Shown here in pieces: positions 7,037-13,363 of a DNA stretch of 13,363 nucleotides. The notes beneath the pieces were generated by a model. It was not told where the DNA came from and searched no databases. It saw nothing but the letters and a program-made list of their open reading frames with translations. Made by a program: the position numbers and the translations under genes. The DNA comes from an uncultured Bacillota bacterium. Lineage in GTDB: Bacteria; Bacillota_I; Bacilli_A; Izemoplasmatales; UBA1188. The stretch is from contig ONMY01000234.1 in the NCBI GenBank assembly GCA_900318975.1, positions 1-13,363 on the forward strand, read 5' to 3'. Position 1 is the first letter of the stretch, and each line of letters begins with the position of its first letter.

Positions 7037-7489
7037 ATGGCACAACGTTTACATCAAATTACAGCTCAGGGTTTAGAAGAATTAAAAAAAGAGAAAGAGC
7101 ACATTATAACCGTTGAAATAGAAGCTAATAAAATAGCTATTCAAGAAGCTAGAGCTCTCGGTGACTTATCTGAAAACGCTGAATATTCAGCAGCTAAAGA
7201 AATCCAATCTCAATTAAATAATCGTCTTGCTGAAATTGAAGACATCATTAAAAACCATGAAATAATCGCTGAAGAATGGTACACAATTCGCTATGAAGAA
7301 TTAGGTGTTCAAAAATCTATTCAACTTGTAGGTGTACTTGAAGCAGATCCAGAAGAAAACAAGATTTCAAAAGAATCTCCAATCGGAAAAGCTATTCAAG
7401 GTCATAAAGCCGGTGAAACAGTATCATTCACATCAGGTTCTGGAAAGAAAGTATCAGTAACAATTATAGAAAAAGGTAAAATCAAATAA
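7037..7489 (+). CDS. greA: Transcription elongation factor GreA
   Basis: A 150-aa protein, slightly shorter than the usual ~158, that enters the secondary channel of RNA polymerase and stimulates cleavage of backtracked transcripts. The N-terminal antiparallel coiled coil spans about residues 8-77 and carries at its tip the conserved GDLSENAEY (42-50), with D43 and E46 as the acidic residues that help coordinate the catalytic magnesium. The C-terminal FKBP-like domain includes SPIGKAIQGHKAGETV. Start ATG at 7037 follows GGAGG (7024-7028) by 8 nt. It has its own promoter and its stop overlaps the mtnN start as TAATG, so the two genes are co-expressed. Confidence 0.97.
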   Translation: MAQRLHQITAQGLEELKKEKEHIITVEIEANKIAIQEARALGDLSENAEYSAAKEIQSQLNNRLAEIEDIIKNHEIIAEEWYTIRYEELGVQKSIQLVGVLEADPEENKISKESPIGKAIQGHKAGETVSFTSGSGKKVSVTIIEKGKIK

Positions 7490-8133
7490 TGTTTATCGCC
7501 ATTATTGGAGCGATGGATACCGAAATTTCAAGAATATATGATAGTCTAAGAGATGCTAAAAAAGAAGAAATCAAAGGCTTTTCATATATCACAGGTTTTA
7601 GAGGTGGTCATAAAATTGTTGCGACTAAATCTGGTATTGGAAAGGTAAACATGGCTATCGCTACTACAAATCTCATAAACAATTTTGATGTCGATTTAAT
7701 AATAAACACAGGAATCGCAGGTAGCGTTGATACAAAGATTAATTCTATTTGTATTGCGACAAAGCTAATGTACCATGATATGATTATCGATTCATTCGAT
7801 ATTCATCTAAAAGATCCAGTCTATCCAAGTACTTGGGTAATAGATCATGCAAAAGAAAATCTAAAAAATATCACCTATGGAACATTCTTAACTGGCGACC
7901 AATTTGTGACAAGTATCGATATGCTTCATGGCATGGATACAAATGGAGTTGTATCTATCGATATGGAATCTATGGCTCTTGCAGTAACTGCCAAAAGGTT
8001 TAACAAAGATTTTCTAGTTATTAGATCTATATCAGATAATCTATCGCTTGACATAGCTAATAAAAACGAATTTAATGCTGCAGAAAAATCTCTTACTGCA
8101 TGCCTAAATTATATAGATTCATTAAAATGTTAA
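7489..8133 (+). CDS. mtnN: 5'-methylthioadenosine/S-adenosylhomocysteine nucleosidase
   Basis: A 214-aa nucleoside phosphorylase-fold enzyme that hydrolyses MTA and SAH (and 5'-deoxyadenosine) to adenine and the thio-ribose. The start FIAIIGAMDTE matches the family's IGAM.EE motif, with E12 in the position of the conserved active-site glutamate. INTGIAGS is the usual N-TG-AG strand, E160 in IDMES is the nucleoside ribose-binding glutamate position, and D183 in SISDN is the catalytic Asp position. ITGFRGGHKIVATKSGIGKVNMA is typical of the nucleosidase family (read here in its two halves, FRGGHKIV and SGIGKVN). It overlaps greA by 1 nt. Its product would prevent SAH from inhibiting methyltransferases such as the TrmR encoded in the same window. 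A strong terminator begins at its stop codon. Confidence 0.93.
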   Translation: MFIAIIGAMDTEISRIYDSLRDAKKEEIKGFSYITGFRGGHKIVATKSGIGKVNMAIATTNLINNFDVDLIINTGIAGSVDTKINSICIATKLMYHDMIIDSFDIHLKDPVYPSTWVIDHAKENLKNITYGTFLTGDQFVTSIDMLHGMDTNGVVSIDMESMALAVTAKRFNKDFLVIRSISDNLSLDIANKNEFNAAEKSLTACLNYIDSLKC

Positions 8134-8166
8134 ATAAGATGTACAACGTGCATCTTATTTATTTTT
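8131..8166 (+). terminator. Intrinsic terminator after mtnN
   Basis: AAATAAGATG (8132-8141) pairs perfectly with CATCTTATTT (8151-8160). The stem continues inward with T-G wobble, A-T and C-G pairs to a 3-nt loop at 8145-8147, giving about 13 bp, and ATTTTT follows at 8161-8166. The mtnN stop codon is the first base of the element. The A/T symmetry would allow some function on the opposite strand, but no converging gene is present. Confidence 0.9.
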
Positions 8167-8201
8167 ATATTATTTATTAATATTTCATAAAACTATGGCA
8201 C

Positions 8202-8230
8202 TTGAAAAGAGAAAACAATTAATCTATAAT
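8202..8230 (+). promoter_or_regulatory. Sigma-A-type promoter of the yqeG-rsfS operon, adjacent to the start codon
   Basis: TTGAAA at 8202-8207 and TATAAT at 8225-8230 with a 17-bp spacer. The first possible start codon of yqeG is at 8235 and the second at 8241, so transcription starting at 8235-8238 leaves a leader of 0-6 nt. No Shine-Dalgarno sequence is possible. The rest of the 101-bp gap between mtnN and yqeG contains only the mtnN terminator and AT-rich sequence. Confidence 0.82.
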
Positions 8231-8234
8231 ATCT

Positions 8235-8801
8235 ATGGTTATGAGAAGAAAAAAATTACTTAAATATCTACCATATGAATATAAAAAAAGTATCAGTGAC
8301 ATAGATTATCTAAATTTAAAAACTTTAGGATATGATACTATATTTTTTGATTTAGATAATACGATTGCGGACTATGAAACTCATAGCCCTACAAGTGTTG
8401 CCATAGATTTATTTAAAACAATTAAGGATTTAGGATTTAAAATCTATATTCTCACAAACAATACTAAAAAAAGAATTGTAAAGTTTGAAAGTGAACTTGG
8501 AATAAAATGTTTTGAATCACTAAGAAAACCATTCACATCAAAACTAAAAAGAAGAATAAGAGAACATAATATTGAAACTTCTCATGTGATTTGGATTGGA
8601 GACCAAGTGGTAACTGATGTTAGATGTGCATATACATTTAATATCGACTCTATCTTGGTTGACCCAATTAAACCTTCTACTGAAAAATGGTATACAAAAA
8701 TCAATAGATTCTTCGAAAGAAGACTAATGAAAAAAATAAAAAAGAATTATCCTTTAGAATATAATAAACTGGGGTTAGATGAAAGATATGGAAATAACTA
8801 A
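8235..8801 (+). CDS. yqeG: YqeG family HAD-IIIA phosphatase
   Basis: A 188-aa cytosolic hydrolase of the haloacid dehalogenase superfamily, subclass IIIA; the physiological substrate is not established. All four HAD motifs are present: motif I FFDLDNT with nucleophile D39 and acid/base D41, motif II Thr at T74 in ILTNN, motif III Lys at K98 in RKPF, and motif IV IGDQVVTD with D123 and D128. The N-terminal sequence LLKYLPYEYKKSISDID matches the family's start. Two ATGs are possible (8235 and 8241); a stop lies in frame just upstream at 8220, so no longer version exists. No ribosome-binding site precedes either, and the promoter -10 box ends at 8230, so translation is probably leaderless. It heads the yqeG-yqeH-yqeK-rsfS operon and overlaps yqeH by 23 nt. 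Confidence 0.92.
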   Translation: MVMRRKKLLKYLPYEYKKSISDIDYLNLKTLGYDTIFFDLDNTIADYETHSPTSVAIDLFKTIKDLGFKIYILTNNTKKRIVKFESELGIKCFESLRKPFTSKLKRRIREHNIETSHVIWIGDQVVTDVRCAYTFNIDSILVDPIKPSTEKWYTKINRFFERRLMKKIKKNYPLEYNKLGLDERYGNN

Positions 8802-9918
8802 GGATATTAAATGTTCAGGATGTGGTGTTCTAATTCAAACTAAAGACAAAGAAAAAGAAGGTTTTGTACCTGAACATGTAGTACTTGCTCATGATGAATC
8901 AAAACCTATTTATTGTCAACGCTGTTTTAGAATTAGAAACTATCAAGAATATGCATCAAATGATCTTTCGGGAGAAGATTACATCAAAGTAATCTCGCAG
9001 ATTAATACGAAGGATTCTTTAATCGTATTAATCGTTGATATTTTTGATTTTTCTGGTTCGTTCCTTCCAAACATCAAAAGACTTACTGGACAAAACGATG
9101 TTATTCTTGCGGCAAACAAAGTTGACCTTCTTCCATCATCAGTAAATAAAGAAAAAATCCTATCTTGGGTAAATGAACTATGTGAAGATGAAGGACTTCA
9201 AGTTTTAGATTCAATCCTAATATCATCAAAGAAAAATATCTATATCGATGAACTCCTTGAATTAATCAAAAAACATAAAAAGAATAGGGATGTATATATT
9301 GTTGGAAGCAGTAATGTTGGAAAATCAAAACTTGTAAACCAAATAATAAAAAGATTATCTGGTGTTGAAAAAGATGTTCTAACAGTATCGTATGCACCTA
9401 ATACGACACTTAATTTTGTAGGTTTTCCACTTGAAGATGGAACTACAATCTATGATACCCCAGGTGTATTAAATAGACACCAATATTTAAGATATTTAAC
9501 TAGGACAAGTCTTAAACAATCTATCCCACAAAAAGAAATTAAAGCTCAAATCTATCAACTAGACCCTGAACAAACCCTCTTTATTGGTGGTCTTGCAAGA
9601 TTCGATTTTCTAGCTGGTGATAAATGCGATAAGAGTAACGTTGCGCTTTATTTTTCAAACGCCCTCCCAATACATAGGACAAAACTAGAAAATGCTGATA
9701 GATTATTTGAAGAAAAAAGATATACTCTTTTAACTCCACCATATAGTCCTGATGAGGCTCTTCCTCGTTTCGTTAAGACAGATTTCCATATGAGAGGAAC
9801 TGGTAAATTCGATATTGTTATATCTGGACTTGGATTTATCTGTGTTAGAGCTCCATTCCATATTGTCGTTCATGCGCCAGTCATGGTTGGAGTATATCTA
9901 AGAAAGGCAATTATATAA
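8779..9918 (+). CDS. yqeH: Ribosome biogenesis GTPase YqeH (circularly permuted)
   Basis: A 379-aa GTPase needed for assembly of the 30S subunit. An N-terminal zinc finger is formed by C12-x2-C15 and C46-x2-C49. The GTPase motifs come in the permuted order typical of YqeH: G4 NKVD (113-116) first, then the SS of G5, then G1 GSSNVGKS (176-183), then G3 DTPG (226-229). The C-terminal domain includes the conserved LFIGGLARFDFLAGDK, IHRTKLENAD and LLTPP segments also present in the Bacillus protein. Start is assigned to ATG 8779, four nt after GGGG at 8771-8774, inside the end of yqeG; ATG 8788 (three residues shorter) is an alternative. Its stop overlaps the yqeK start as TAATG. The aroE, yhbY and nadD genes that follow yqeH in Bacillus are absent here. 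Confidence 0.96.
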   Translation: MKDMEITKDIKCSGCGVLIQTKDKEKEGFVPEHVVLAHDESKPIYCQRCFRIRNYQEYASNDLSGEDYIKVISQINTKDSLIVLIVDIFDFSGSFLPNIKRLTGQNDVILAANKVDLLPSSVNKEKILSWVNELCEDEGLQVLDSILISSKKNIYIDELLELIKKHKKNRDVYIVGSSNVGKSKLVNQIIKRLSGVEKDVLTVSYAPNTTLNFVGFPLEDGTTIYDTPGVLNRHQYLRYLTRTSLKQSIPQKEIKAQIYQLDPEQTLFIGGLARFDFLAGDKCDKSNVALYFSNALPIHRTKLENADRLFEEKRYTLLTPPYSPDEALPRFVKTDFHMRGTGKFDIVISGLGFICVRAPFHIVVHAPVMVGVYLRKAII

Positions 9919-10490
9919 TGGACTATAAAAAAGATTATCTTGATATCGTAAAAGAAAGACTAAAAGAATCGAGATATATTCATACTCTTGGTGTTATCGA
10001 TGAAGCATTAATTCTATCAGAAATCTATGGAGAGAATAAGGATAAGGCAAGAATTGCCGCAAGTCTACATGATATTGCAAAATATATAGATATCGATATA
10101 CAAAAAGAAATGATAAGAAAAAATTTTGGTGAAGAAATACTAAATGATTTAGTAGAAGGAGTATATCATAGCTATACAGGTTATTTAATCGCAAGGGATG
10201 AACTCGAAATAGATGATATAGATATATTAAACGCAATCCTCTATCATACAATCGGAAGACCTAATATGTCTACCCTTGAAAAAATCGTATTTGTTTCTGA
10301 TTTTGCAGAAGCAAACAGAAACTTTAAAGAAAGCAGAATTTGCCATGAACTAGCTTTAAAATCACTCGATGAAGCAGTATACTTTGAAATGGATGAACAA
10401 ATTAAATTCAACGAAAAGAAGAATAATAGAATTCCAAAGATGGCAATTGAGGCAAGAAATTATTATAGGAGACTTTTGAACATTGAATAA
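9918..10490 (+). CDS. yqeK: YqeK family HD-domain diadenosine tetraphosphate hydrolase
   Basis: A 190-aa HD-superfamily phosphohydrolase. Metal-binding residues are visible in the YqeK order: H22 (IHTLG), H51-D52 (LHDIAK), H84 (YHSYTG), H110 (YHTIG) and D128 (FVSDFAE). YqeK proteins from Firmicutes symmetrically hydrolyse Ap4A to ADP and help clear this alarmone-like dinucleotide. A possible ribosome-binding site AAAGG is at 9903-9907 and the start overlaps the yqeH stop by 1 nt. In most Firmicutes yqeK lies between nadD and rsfS and is sometimes fused to nadD; here it is separate and nadD is not present. The last 8 nt overlap rsfS. Confidence 0.93.
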   Translation: MDYKKDYLDIVKERLKESRYIHTLGVIDEALILSEIYGENKDKARIAASLHDIAKYIDIDIQKEMIRKNFGEEILNDLVEGVYHSYTGYLIARDELEIDDIDILNAILYHTIGRPNMSTLEKIVFVSDFAEANRNFKESRICHELALKSLDEAVYFEMDEQIKFNEKKNNRIPKMAIEARNYYRRLLNIE

Positions 10491-10797
10491 AGAACTAGAA
10501 GTAATATTAAAAGCACTTGATGATGCTAAACTATTTAATATAAATCTATATGATCTTGGATTTGTAAACCCTTTTTATAATTTTGTATTCATCGCAACCG
10601 CAATGAATAAAAGACAACTCTCAGCAGGCTTAAGATTTATTGATGAAGCAAAAATAGAGTATGAGCACGTAGAGGGAAGAGATTCAGAATGGATCTTAAT
10701 CGATGCTGGAGATATTTTGATAAATATTATGACAAGTGAGTATAGAGATCTATATAATCTTGATAGTCTTTATCTAAACGCAAAAAAATTAGTATAA
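10483..10797 (+). CDS. rsfS: Ribosomal silencing factor RsfS, TTG start
   Basis: A 104-aa protein that binds ribosomal protein uL14 and blocks joining of the 50S and 30S subunits under starvation. Family features are the central strand region NFVFIATAMNKRQLSAG (family: D-F-VI-G-S-RQ---I), then EGRDSEWILIDAGDILINIM (family: EG----W-L-D-GD-IVH-F) and EYRDLYNLDSL near the end. The family's usual His after the GDI/V strand is replaced by Asn. The only usable start is TTG at 10483: a stop codon lies in frame six nt upstream (10477) and the first in-frame ATG would remove 40 residues. AGGAGA at 10467-10472 lies 10 nt before the TTG. It overlaps yqeK by 8 nt and is the last gene before a terminator-like hairpin. 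Confidence 0.92.
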   Translation: MNKELEVILKALDDAKLFNINLYDLGFVNPFYNFVFIATAMNKRQLSAGLRFIDEAKIEYEHVEGRDSEWILIDAGDILINIMTSEYRDLYNLDSLYLNAKKLV

Positions 10798-10825
10798 TTT
10801 TTAAAAAAAATGTAAACGAAATGAC

Positions 10826-10861
10826 ATCACCTTAGTATTTATATATTGAGGTGATTTTTTT
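10826..10861 (+). terminator. Intrinsic terminator hairpin whose 3' arm is the comEA ribosome-binding site
   Basis: Bases 10826-10838 pair with 10843-10855 (13 bp, including two G-T wobbles, 4-nt loop) and a run of seven T follows at 10855-10861, directly abutting the comEA ATG at 10862. This has the full form of a rho-independent terminator for the yqeG-rsfS operon. The 3' arm also contains GAGGTGAT (10848-10855), an 8-base match to the anti-Shine-Dalgarno complement, six nt before the comEA start. The hairpin would thus both stop transcription and hide the comEA ribosome-binding site in any transcript reading through. The 64-bp gap contains no convincing promoter. Confidence 0.8.
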
Positions 10862-11479
10862 ATGCAAAACAAAAAGATAATTATTATTGGCATTTTTGTA
10901 GTAGTTGCTTTCCTTGGAGCAATACTAATTAATGGGCTTTTAAAAAATGGAGTATTTGGTGGAAGCTCAAGTAGCTTTAATGATCAGATAGTAAAAACCG
11001 AGGTCATAAACGTTAATGATGTTCCGGAAGTTGATGGTATTAAAACCACAAAAAAATCAACATCACTTTTTGTGGTTGAAATAAAGGGTGAGGTTTTGTA
11101 CCCCGGAGTATATGAATTTGAGAGTGACGAAGTACTAGTTCAAGATGTAATAGCGATTGCAGGAGGACTTACTAAAAGAGCAGATACATCACTTATCAAT
11201 CTCGCATCACTCGTTTTAAATCATTCATCAATCACAATTGGTTCAAAGGATGAAAAGAGCTATGTGCTTAGGGAAGGAGAGGATATTCCAAAAATAAATA
11301 TCAATACATGCACAAAAGAAGAATTAGAATCGCTTGATGGAATTGGAGAGGCCAAAGCGATTGAAATCATTAATTATAGAAAAATAAATGGATATTTTAG
11401 ATCTATTGAAGATTTAAAGCAAGTAAATGGTATTGGCGATGTCGTTTATCAAAAGATTAAAGATTATATTACGGTATGA
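10862..11479 (+). CDS. comEA: Competence protein ComEA, membrane-anchored DNA receptor
   Basis: A 205-aa protein that binds incoming double-stranded DNA outside the membrane during natural transformation. Residues 5-27 form one hydrophobic membrane anchor after a short KK-containing N-terminus. A Gly/Ser-rich linker follows, then a SLBB domain from about residue 69 to 126, recognised by VEIKGEVLYPGVYEF and IAIAGGLTKRAD. The final ~62 residues form two helix-hairpin-helix DNA-binding motifs, with ININTCTKEELESLDGIGEAKA and VNGIGDVVYQKI (read as two pieces) as their cores. The domain order is that of Bacillus ComEA. The ribosome-binding site GAGGTGAT lies in a terminator-like hairpin. The comEB gene that separates comEA from comEC in Bacillus is missing, and comEC begins inside comEA in another frame. 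Confidence 0.94.
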   Translation: MQNKKIIIIGIFVVVAFLGAILINGLLKNGVFGGSSSSFNDQIVKTEVINVNDVPEVDGIKTTKKSTSLFVVEIKGEVLYPGVYEFESDEVLVQDVIAIAGGLTKRADTSLINLASLVLNHSSITIGSKDEKSYVLREGEDIPKININTCTKEELESLDGIGEAKAIEIINYRKINGYFRSIEDLKQVNGIGDVVYQKIKDYITV

Positions 11480-13363
11480 TGATGTAAGTGGTCTTTTAAT
11501 ATACTTAATTCCATCTATTATTTTTATTCTTCTTTCAAACATCTATTCTTTCGTTTTAATATTTTATATCCTCTATCAAATATATCTATTTAGAAGAAGT
11601 AGAATACTATTCTTCTATTCTTTAAGTATATCTTTATTTCTATTACTCATATATTTTGTATATTATTTAATATATAAAACATACGAACCAGCCATTTATT
11701 TAAAAGGAGTTATAGTTGAAAAGGACGATAACTCCTTTTTATTAAAAGAAGGACTACATTATATCAAGATATACTATAATGATACAAAAAATCTTATCAT
11801 CGGAAAGCATATAGAGGTAAAGGGTGAAAAATATGAAATAATAGAAAGAAACATTGAATCAACATTCAGCCATTTTAGATATAATCTTTCAAAAAGAATA
11901 ATCTCAGAATATATTGCATCAGATATAAAAATGAATGAAAAGTCATTTTCTATTTATTCAATAAAATCCTTTATTTTTGAATACATAGATAAGAATTATT
12001 ATTCAGAATCTAAAATGTATATCGAAAGACTTGTGTTTGGAAAATCCTCATTTAGTGATGAATTAAATGAATCAATAAATAATATAGGTATTATATATTT
12101 ATTTGCGATATCGGGTCTTCATATAAGTATACTTTCTCTTTTAATAAAAAAGTTTTTAAGAATATTTAATATAGAAGAAGAAATAATCACAGTAGTACTT
12201 ATAATAATGCTTATAATTTATTACTTTATTACGTCTATTTCATCATCAGTCACAAGGGCGATTATAATGACTATTATTACTGAAATATCAAAGCTATTAA
12301 ATAGACGTATACCAAAAATTGATACATTAGCATACTCTTTTATTATTTCACTAATGATAAATCCTTTTTATATCTATCAAATAGGTTTTTATCTTACTTA
12401 TCTCTCAACTCTAATAATCTATCTTTCAAAAGAAAAGAATCTCTTAAAACTAACATTTCTAGTTGTCCTTTTTTCAACTCCTCTAATTTTATATAACAAT
12501 CAAAAGATCTCAATCTTTATTCTCATTAACTCTTTAGTATTTGGAAGCCTATTTTCAGTAGCCTTCATTCCGTTTACTTATATTGTCTTAATCATATCTC
12601 CACTTGATTTTATCTACAAAGGGTTTATTAATGTGCTAAATTCTTCGATTATCTTTTCGAGTGAAATAGATGTTCCATTTTATTTTTCTATCGAAAATAT
12701 TTATTTCCTATTAATCATCTATTTCCTATTATTCATAATAATAAATAGAATTAAGGATAAAAAGAAATATAAATCCTTTATAGCTTTAGTAGTGCTTGTG
12801 TTTATGTTTAACTATTTTACATCTATTTATTCATTCTTTCCAAGAGTAATAGTATTAGATGTCGGACAAGGTGATTCAATACTAATTAGAAATGGTTTTG
12901 ATAATTATTTAATCGATACTGGTGTTTATGATAAATATAACACTACAGTAAAATACTTAAACAAGCGTAATATCTATAAATTAAATATAGTATTTATATC
13001 ACATGATGATAGTGATCATATGGGTGATATCGAAAACTTAAGTAAAAGTATAAAAATAGATAAAATTATCGATGGAACAAAAGAAATAGACTTAAATATA
13101 AAAGGATTACATTTTAAATCTTATAGACTAAATTCAGAAAATAAAAATGAAGGTTCAATGGTTTTATATTTAAAGATGTATAATGCATCATTTCTCTTTA
13201 CAGGTGATATTGAATCTATGGGAGAGGATAATATCTTAAATAAGAATATCCACAATATAACATATCTAAAAGTTGCTCATCATGGTTCAAAAACATCATC
13301 AAAAAAAGAATTTATTGATAAGATGCACCCAAAAGTATCCTTTATTTCTGTAGGATTAAATAA
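11439..13363 (+). CDS. comEC: ComEC/Rec2 DNA-uptake channel protein (3' end outside window)
   Basis: One frame is open from 11439 to the right edge (641 codons plus two bases). The N-terminus has two or three hydrophobic segments (residues ~17-78), then a small beta-rich region like the family's OB/DUF4131 domain (~85-120). The competence domain follows, with FAISGLHIS (S225-G226-L227-H228) and SSSVTRAIIM, and many membrane helices to about residue 470. The C-terminal metallo-beta-lactamase-like domain has LDVGQGDS (D474-S480), the metal motif HDDSDH (522-527), TGDIE (D590) and AHHGSKTS (H614, H615). Only the last part, around the usual S-G--N-YGHP motif, is missing. ComEC transports single-stranded DNA across the membrane. 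ATG 11439 is the only standard start that keeps the first membrane segment; it lies 41 nt inside comEA without an obvious ribosome-binding site, so coupling is likely and the exact start is uncertain. Confidence 0.93.
   Translation, partial: MSFIKRLKIILRYDDVSGLLIYLIPSIIFILLSNIYSFVLIFYILYQIYLFRRSRILFFYSLSISLFLLLIYFVYYLIYKTYEPAIYLKGVIVEKDDNSFLLKEGLHYIKIYYNDTKNLIIGKHIEVKGEKYEIIERNIESTFSHFRYNLSKRIISEYIASDIKMNEKSFSIYSIKSFIFEYIDKNYYSESKMYIERLVFGKSSFSDELNESINNIGIIYLFAISGLHISILSLLIKKFLRIFNIEEEIITVVLIIMLIIYYFITSISSSVTRAIIMTIITEISKLLNRRIPKIDTLAYSFIISLMINPFYIYQIGFYLTYLSTLIIYLSKEKNLLKLTFLVVLFSTPLILYNNQKISIFILINSLVFGSLFSVAFIPFTYIVLIISPLDFIYKGFINVLNSSIIFSSEIDVPFYFSIENIYFLLIIYFLLFIIINRIKDKKKYKSFIALVVLVFMFNYFTSIYSFFPRVIVLDVGQGDSILIRNGFDNYLIDTGVYDKYNTTVKYLNKRNIYKLNIVFISHDDSDHMGDIENLSKSIKIDKIIDGTKEIDLNIKGLHFKSYRLNSENKNEGSMVLYLKMYNASFLFTGDIESMGEDNILNKNIHNITYLKVAHHGSKTSSKKEFIDKMHPKVSFISVGLN
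11702..11740 (+). repeat. Perfect 12-bp inverted repeat with T-run inside early comEC
   Basis: AAAAGGAGTTAT (11702-11713) is the exact reverse complement of ATAACTCCTTTT (11728-11739), with a 14-nt loop and T at 11740, so the right arm ends in a run of five T. It lies in the coding sequence at about codons 88-101, over the small beta-rich domain. Its form resembles a rho-independent terminator but the 14-nt loop is long and the protein frame is intact. It may be an RNA structure or coincidence in AT-rich sequence. Confidence 0.5.

Noticed and set aside
10770..10798. Promoter for comEA with TATAAT at 10793-10798
   Set aside because: The -10 is perfect, but the sequence 17 bp upstream (TTATCT) is a poor -35 and the element lies over the rsfS stop codon. 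TATAAT is common by chance here. Kept only as a weak candidate.
11439..13363. comEC as a pseudogene, because it has no early ATG after the comEA stop
   Set aside because: The frame is uninterrupted from 11439 to the edge and keeps all expected competence and metallo-beta-lactamase motifs.

Overview
The window is about 13.4 kb of AT-rich DNA from a Gram-positive bacterium of the Bacilli / Mollicutes-like Firmicutes. Trp is encoded by TGG and TGA acts as a stop, so the standard bacterial code is used and Mycoplasma/Spiroplasma are unlikely. AGA dominates for Arg. The gene order matches two stretches of the Bacillus chromosome (recD2-alaS-yrzB-yrrMNO-udk-greA-mtnN and yqeG-yqeH-yqeK-rsfS-comEA-comEC) but with many genes missing. 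A small-genome lineage such as Erysipelotrichales, Acholeplasmatales, Izemoplasmatales or RF39-type uncultured Bacilli fits best; I cannot narrow it further. Nearly everything is on the + strand and tightly packed, with no mobile element, CRISPR array or foreign-looking island.

Layout. (1) 1-479: the 3' end of a RecD2-type helicase. (2) 503-6969: a canonical promoter and a complete tRNA-Ala T-box leader (specifier GCT, antiterminator and terminator alternatives all visible) control an operon of alaS, a DUF1292 gene, trmR, trhP1, trhP2 and udk. Gaps are 15 nt or less, or the genes overlap. (3) 6983-8166: promoter, greA, mtnN, strong terminator. (4) 8202-10861: promoter, yqeG, yqeH, yqeK, rsfS, terminator. 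The promoter is so close to yqeG that its mRNA must be leaderless or nearly so. (5) 10862-13363: comEA and the start of comEC, which runs off the right edge. comEC overlaps comEA and remains open in one frame from 11439 to the end.

How the genes fit together. Operon 2 makes alanyl-tRNA and contains the enzymes for the 5-methoxyuridine wobble modification (TrhP1/TrhP2 hydroxylate U34, TrmR methylates it), a modification carried by tRNA-Ala(UGC) among others. Sensing of uncharged tRNA-Ala would therefore drive both charging and wobble modification. Unit 3 joins a transcript-cleavage factor to the nucleosidase that removes S-adenosylhomocysteine, the by-product of methylases such as TrmR. Unit 4 holds ribosome-biogenesis and nucleotide-housekeeping factors: YqeH for the 30S subunit, RsfS for 50S silencing and YqeK for Ap4A hydrolysis. 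Unit 5 encodes the DNA receptor and channel of natural transformation.

The gene content is ordinary housekeeping and I see no wholly new system. The points worth a second look are regulatory: the T-box operon joining alaS to wobble modification, the comEA ribosome-binding site buried in the 3' arm of an intrinsic-terminator hairpin, the leaderless yqeG transcript, and a terminator-like perfect inverted repeat inside early comEC.
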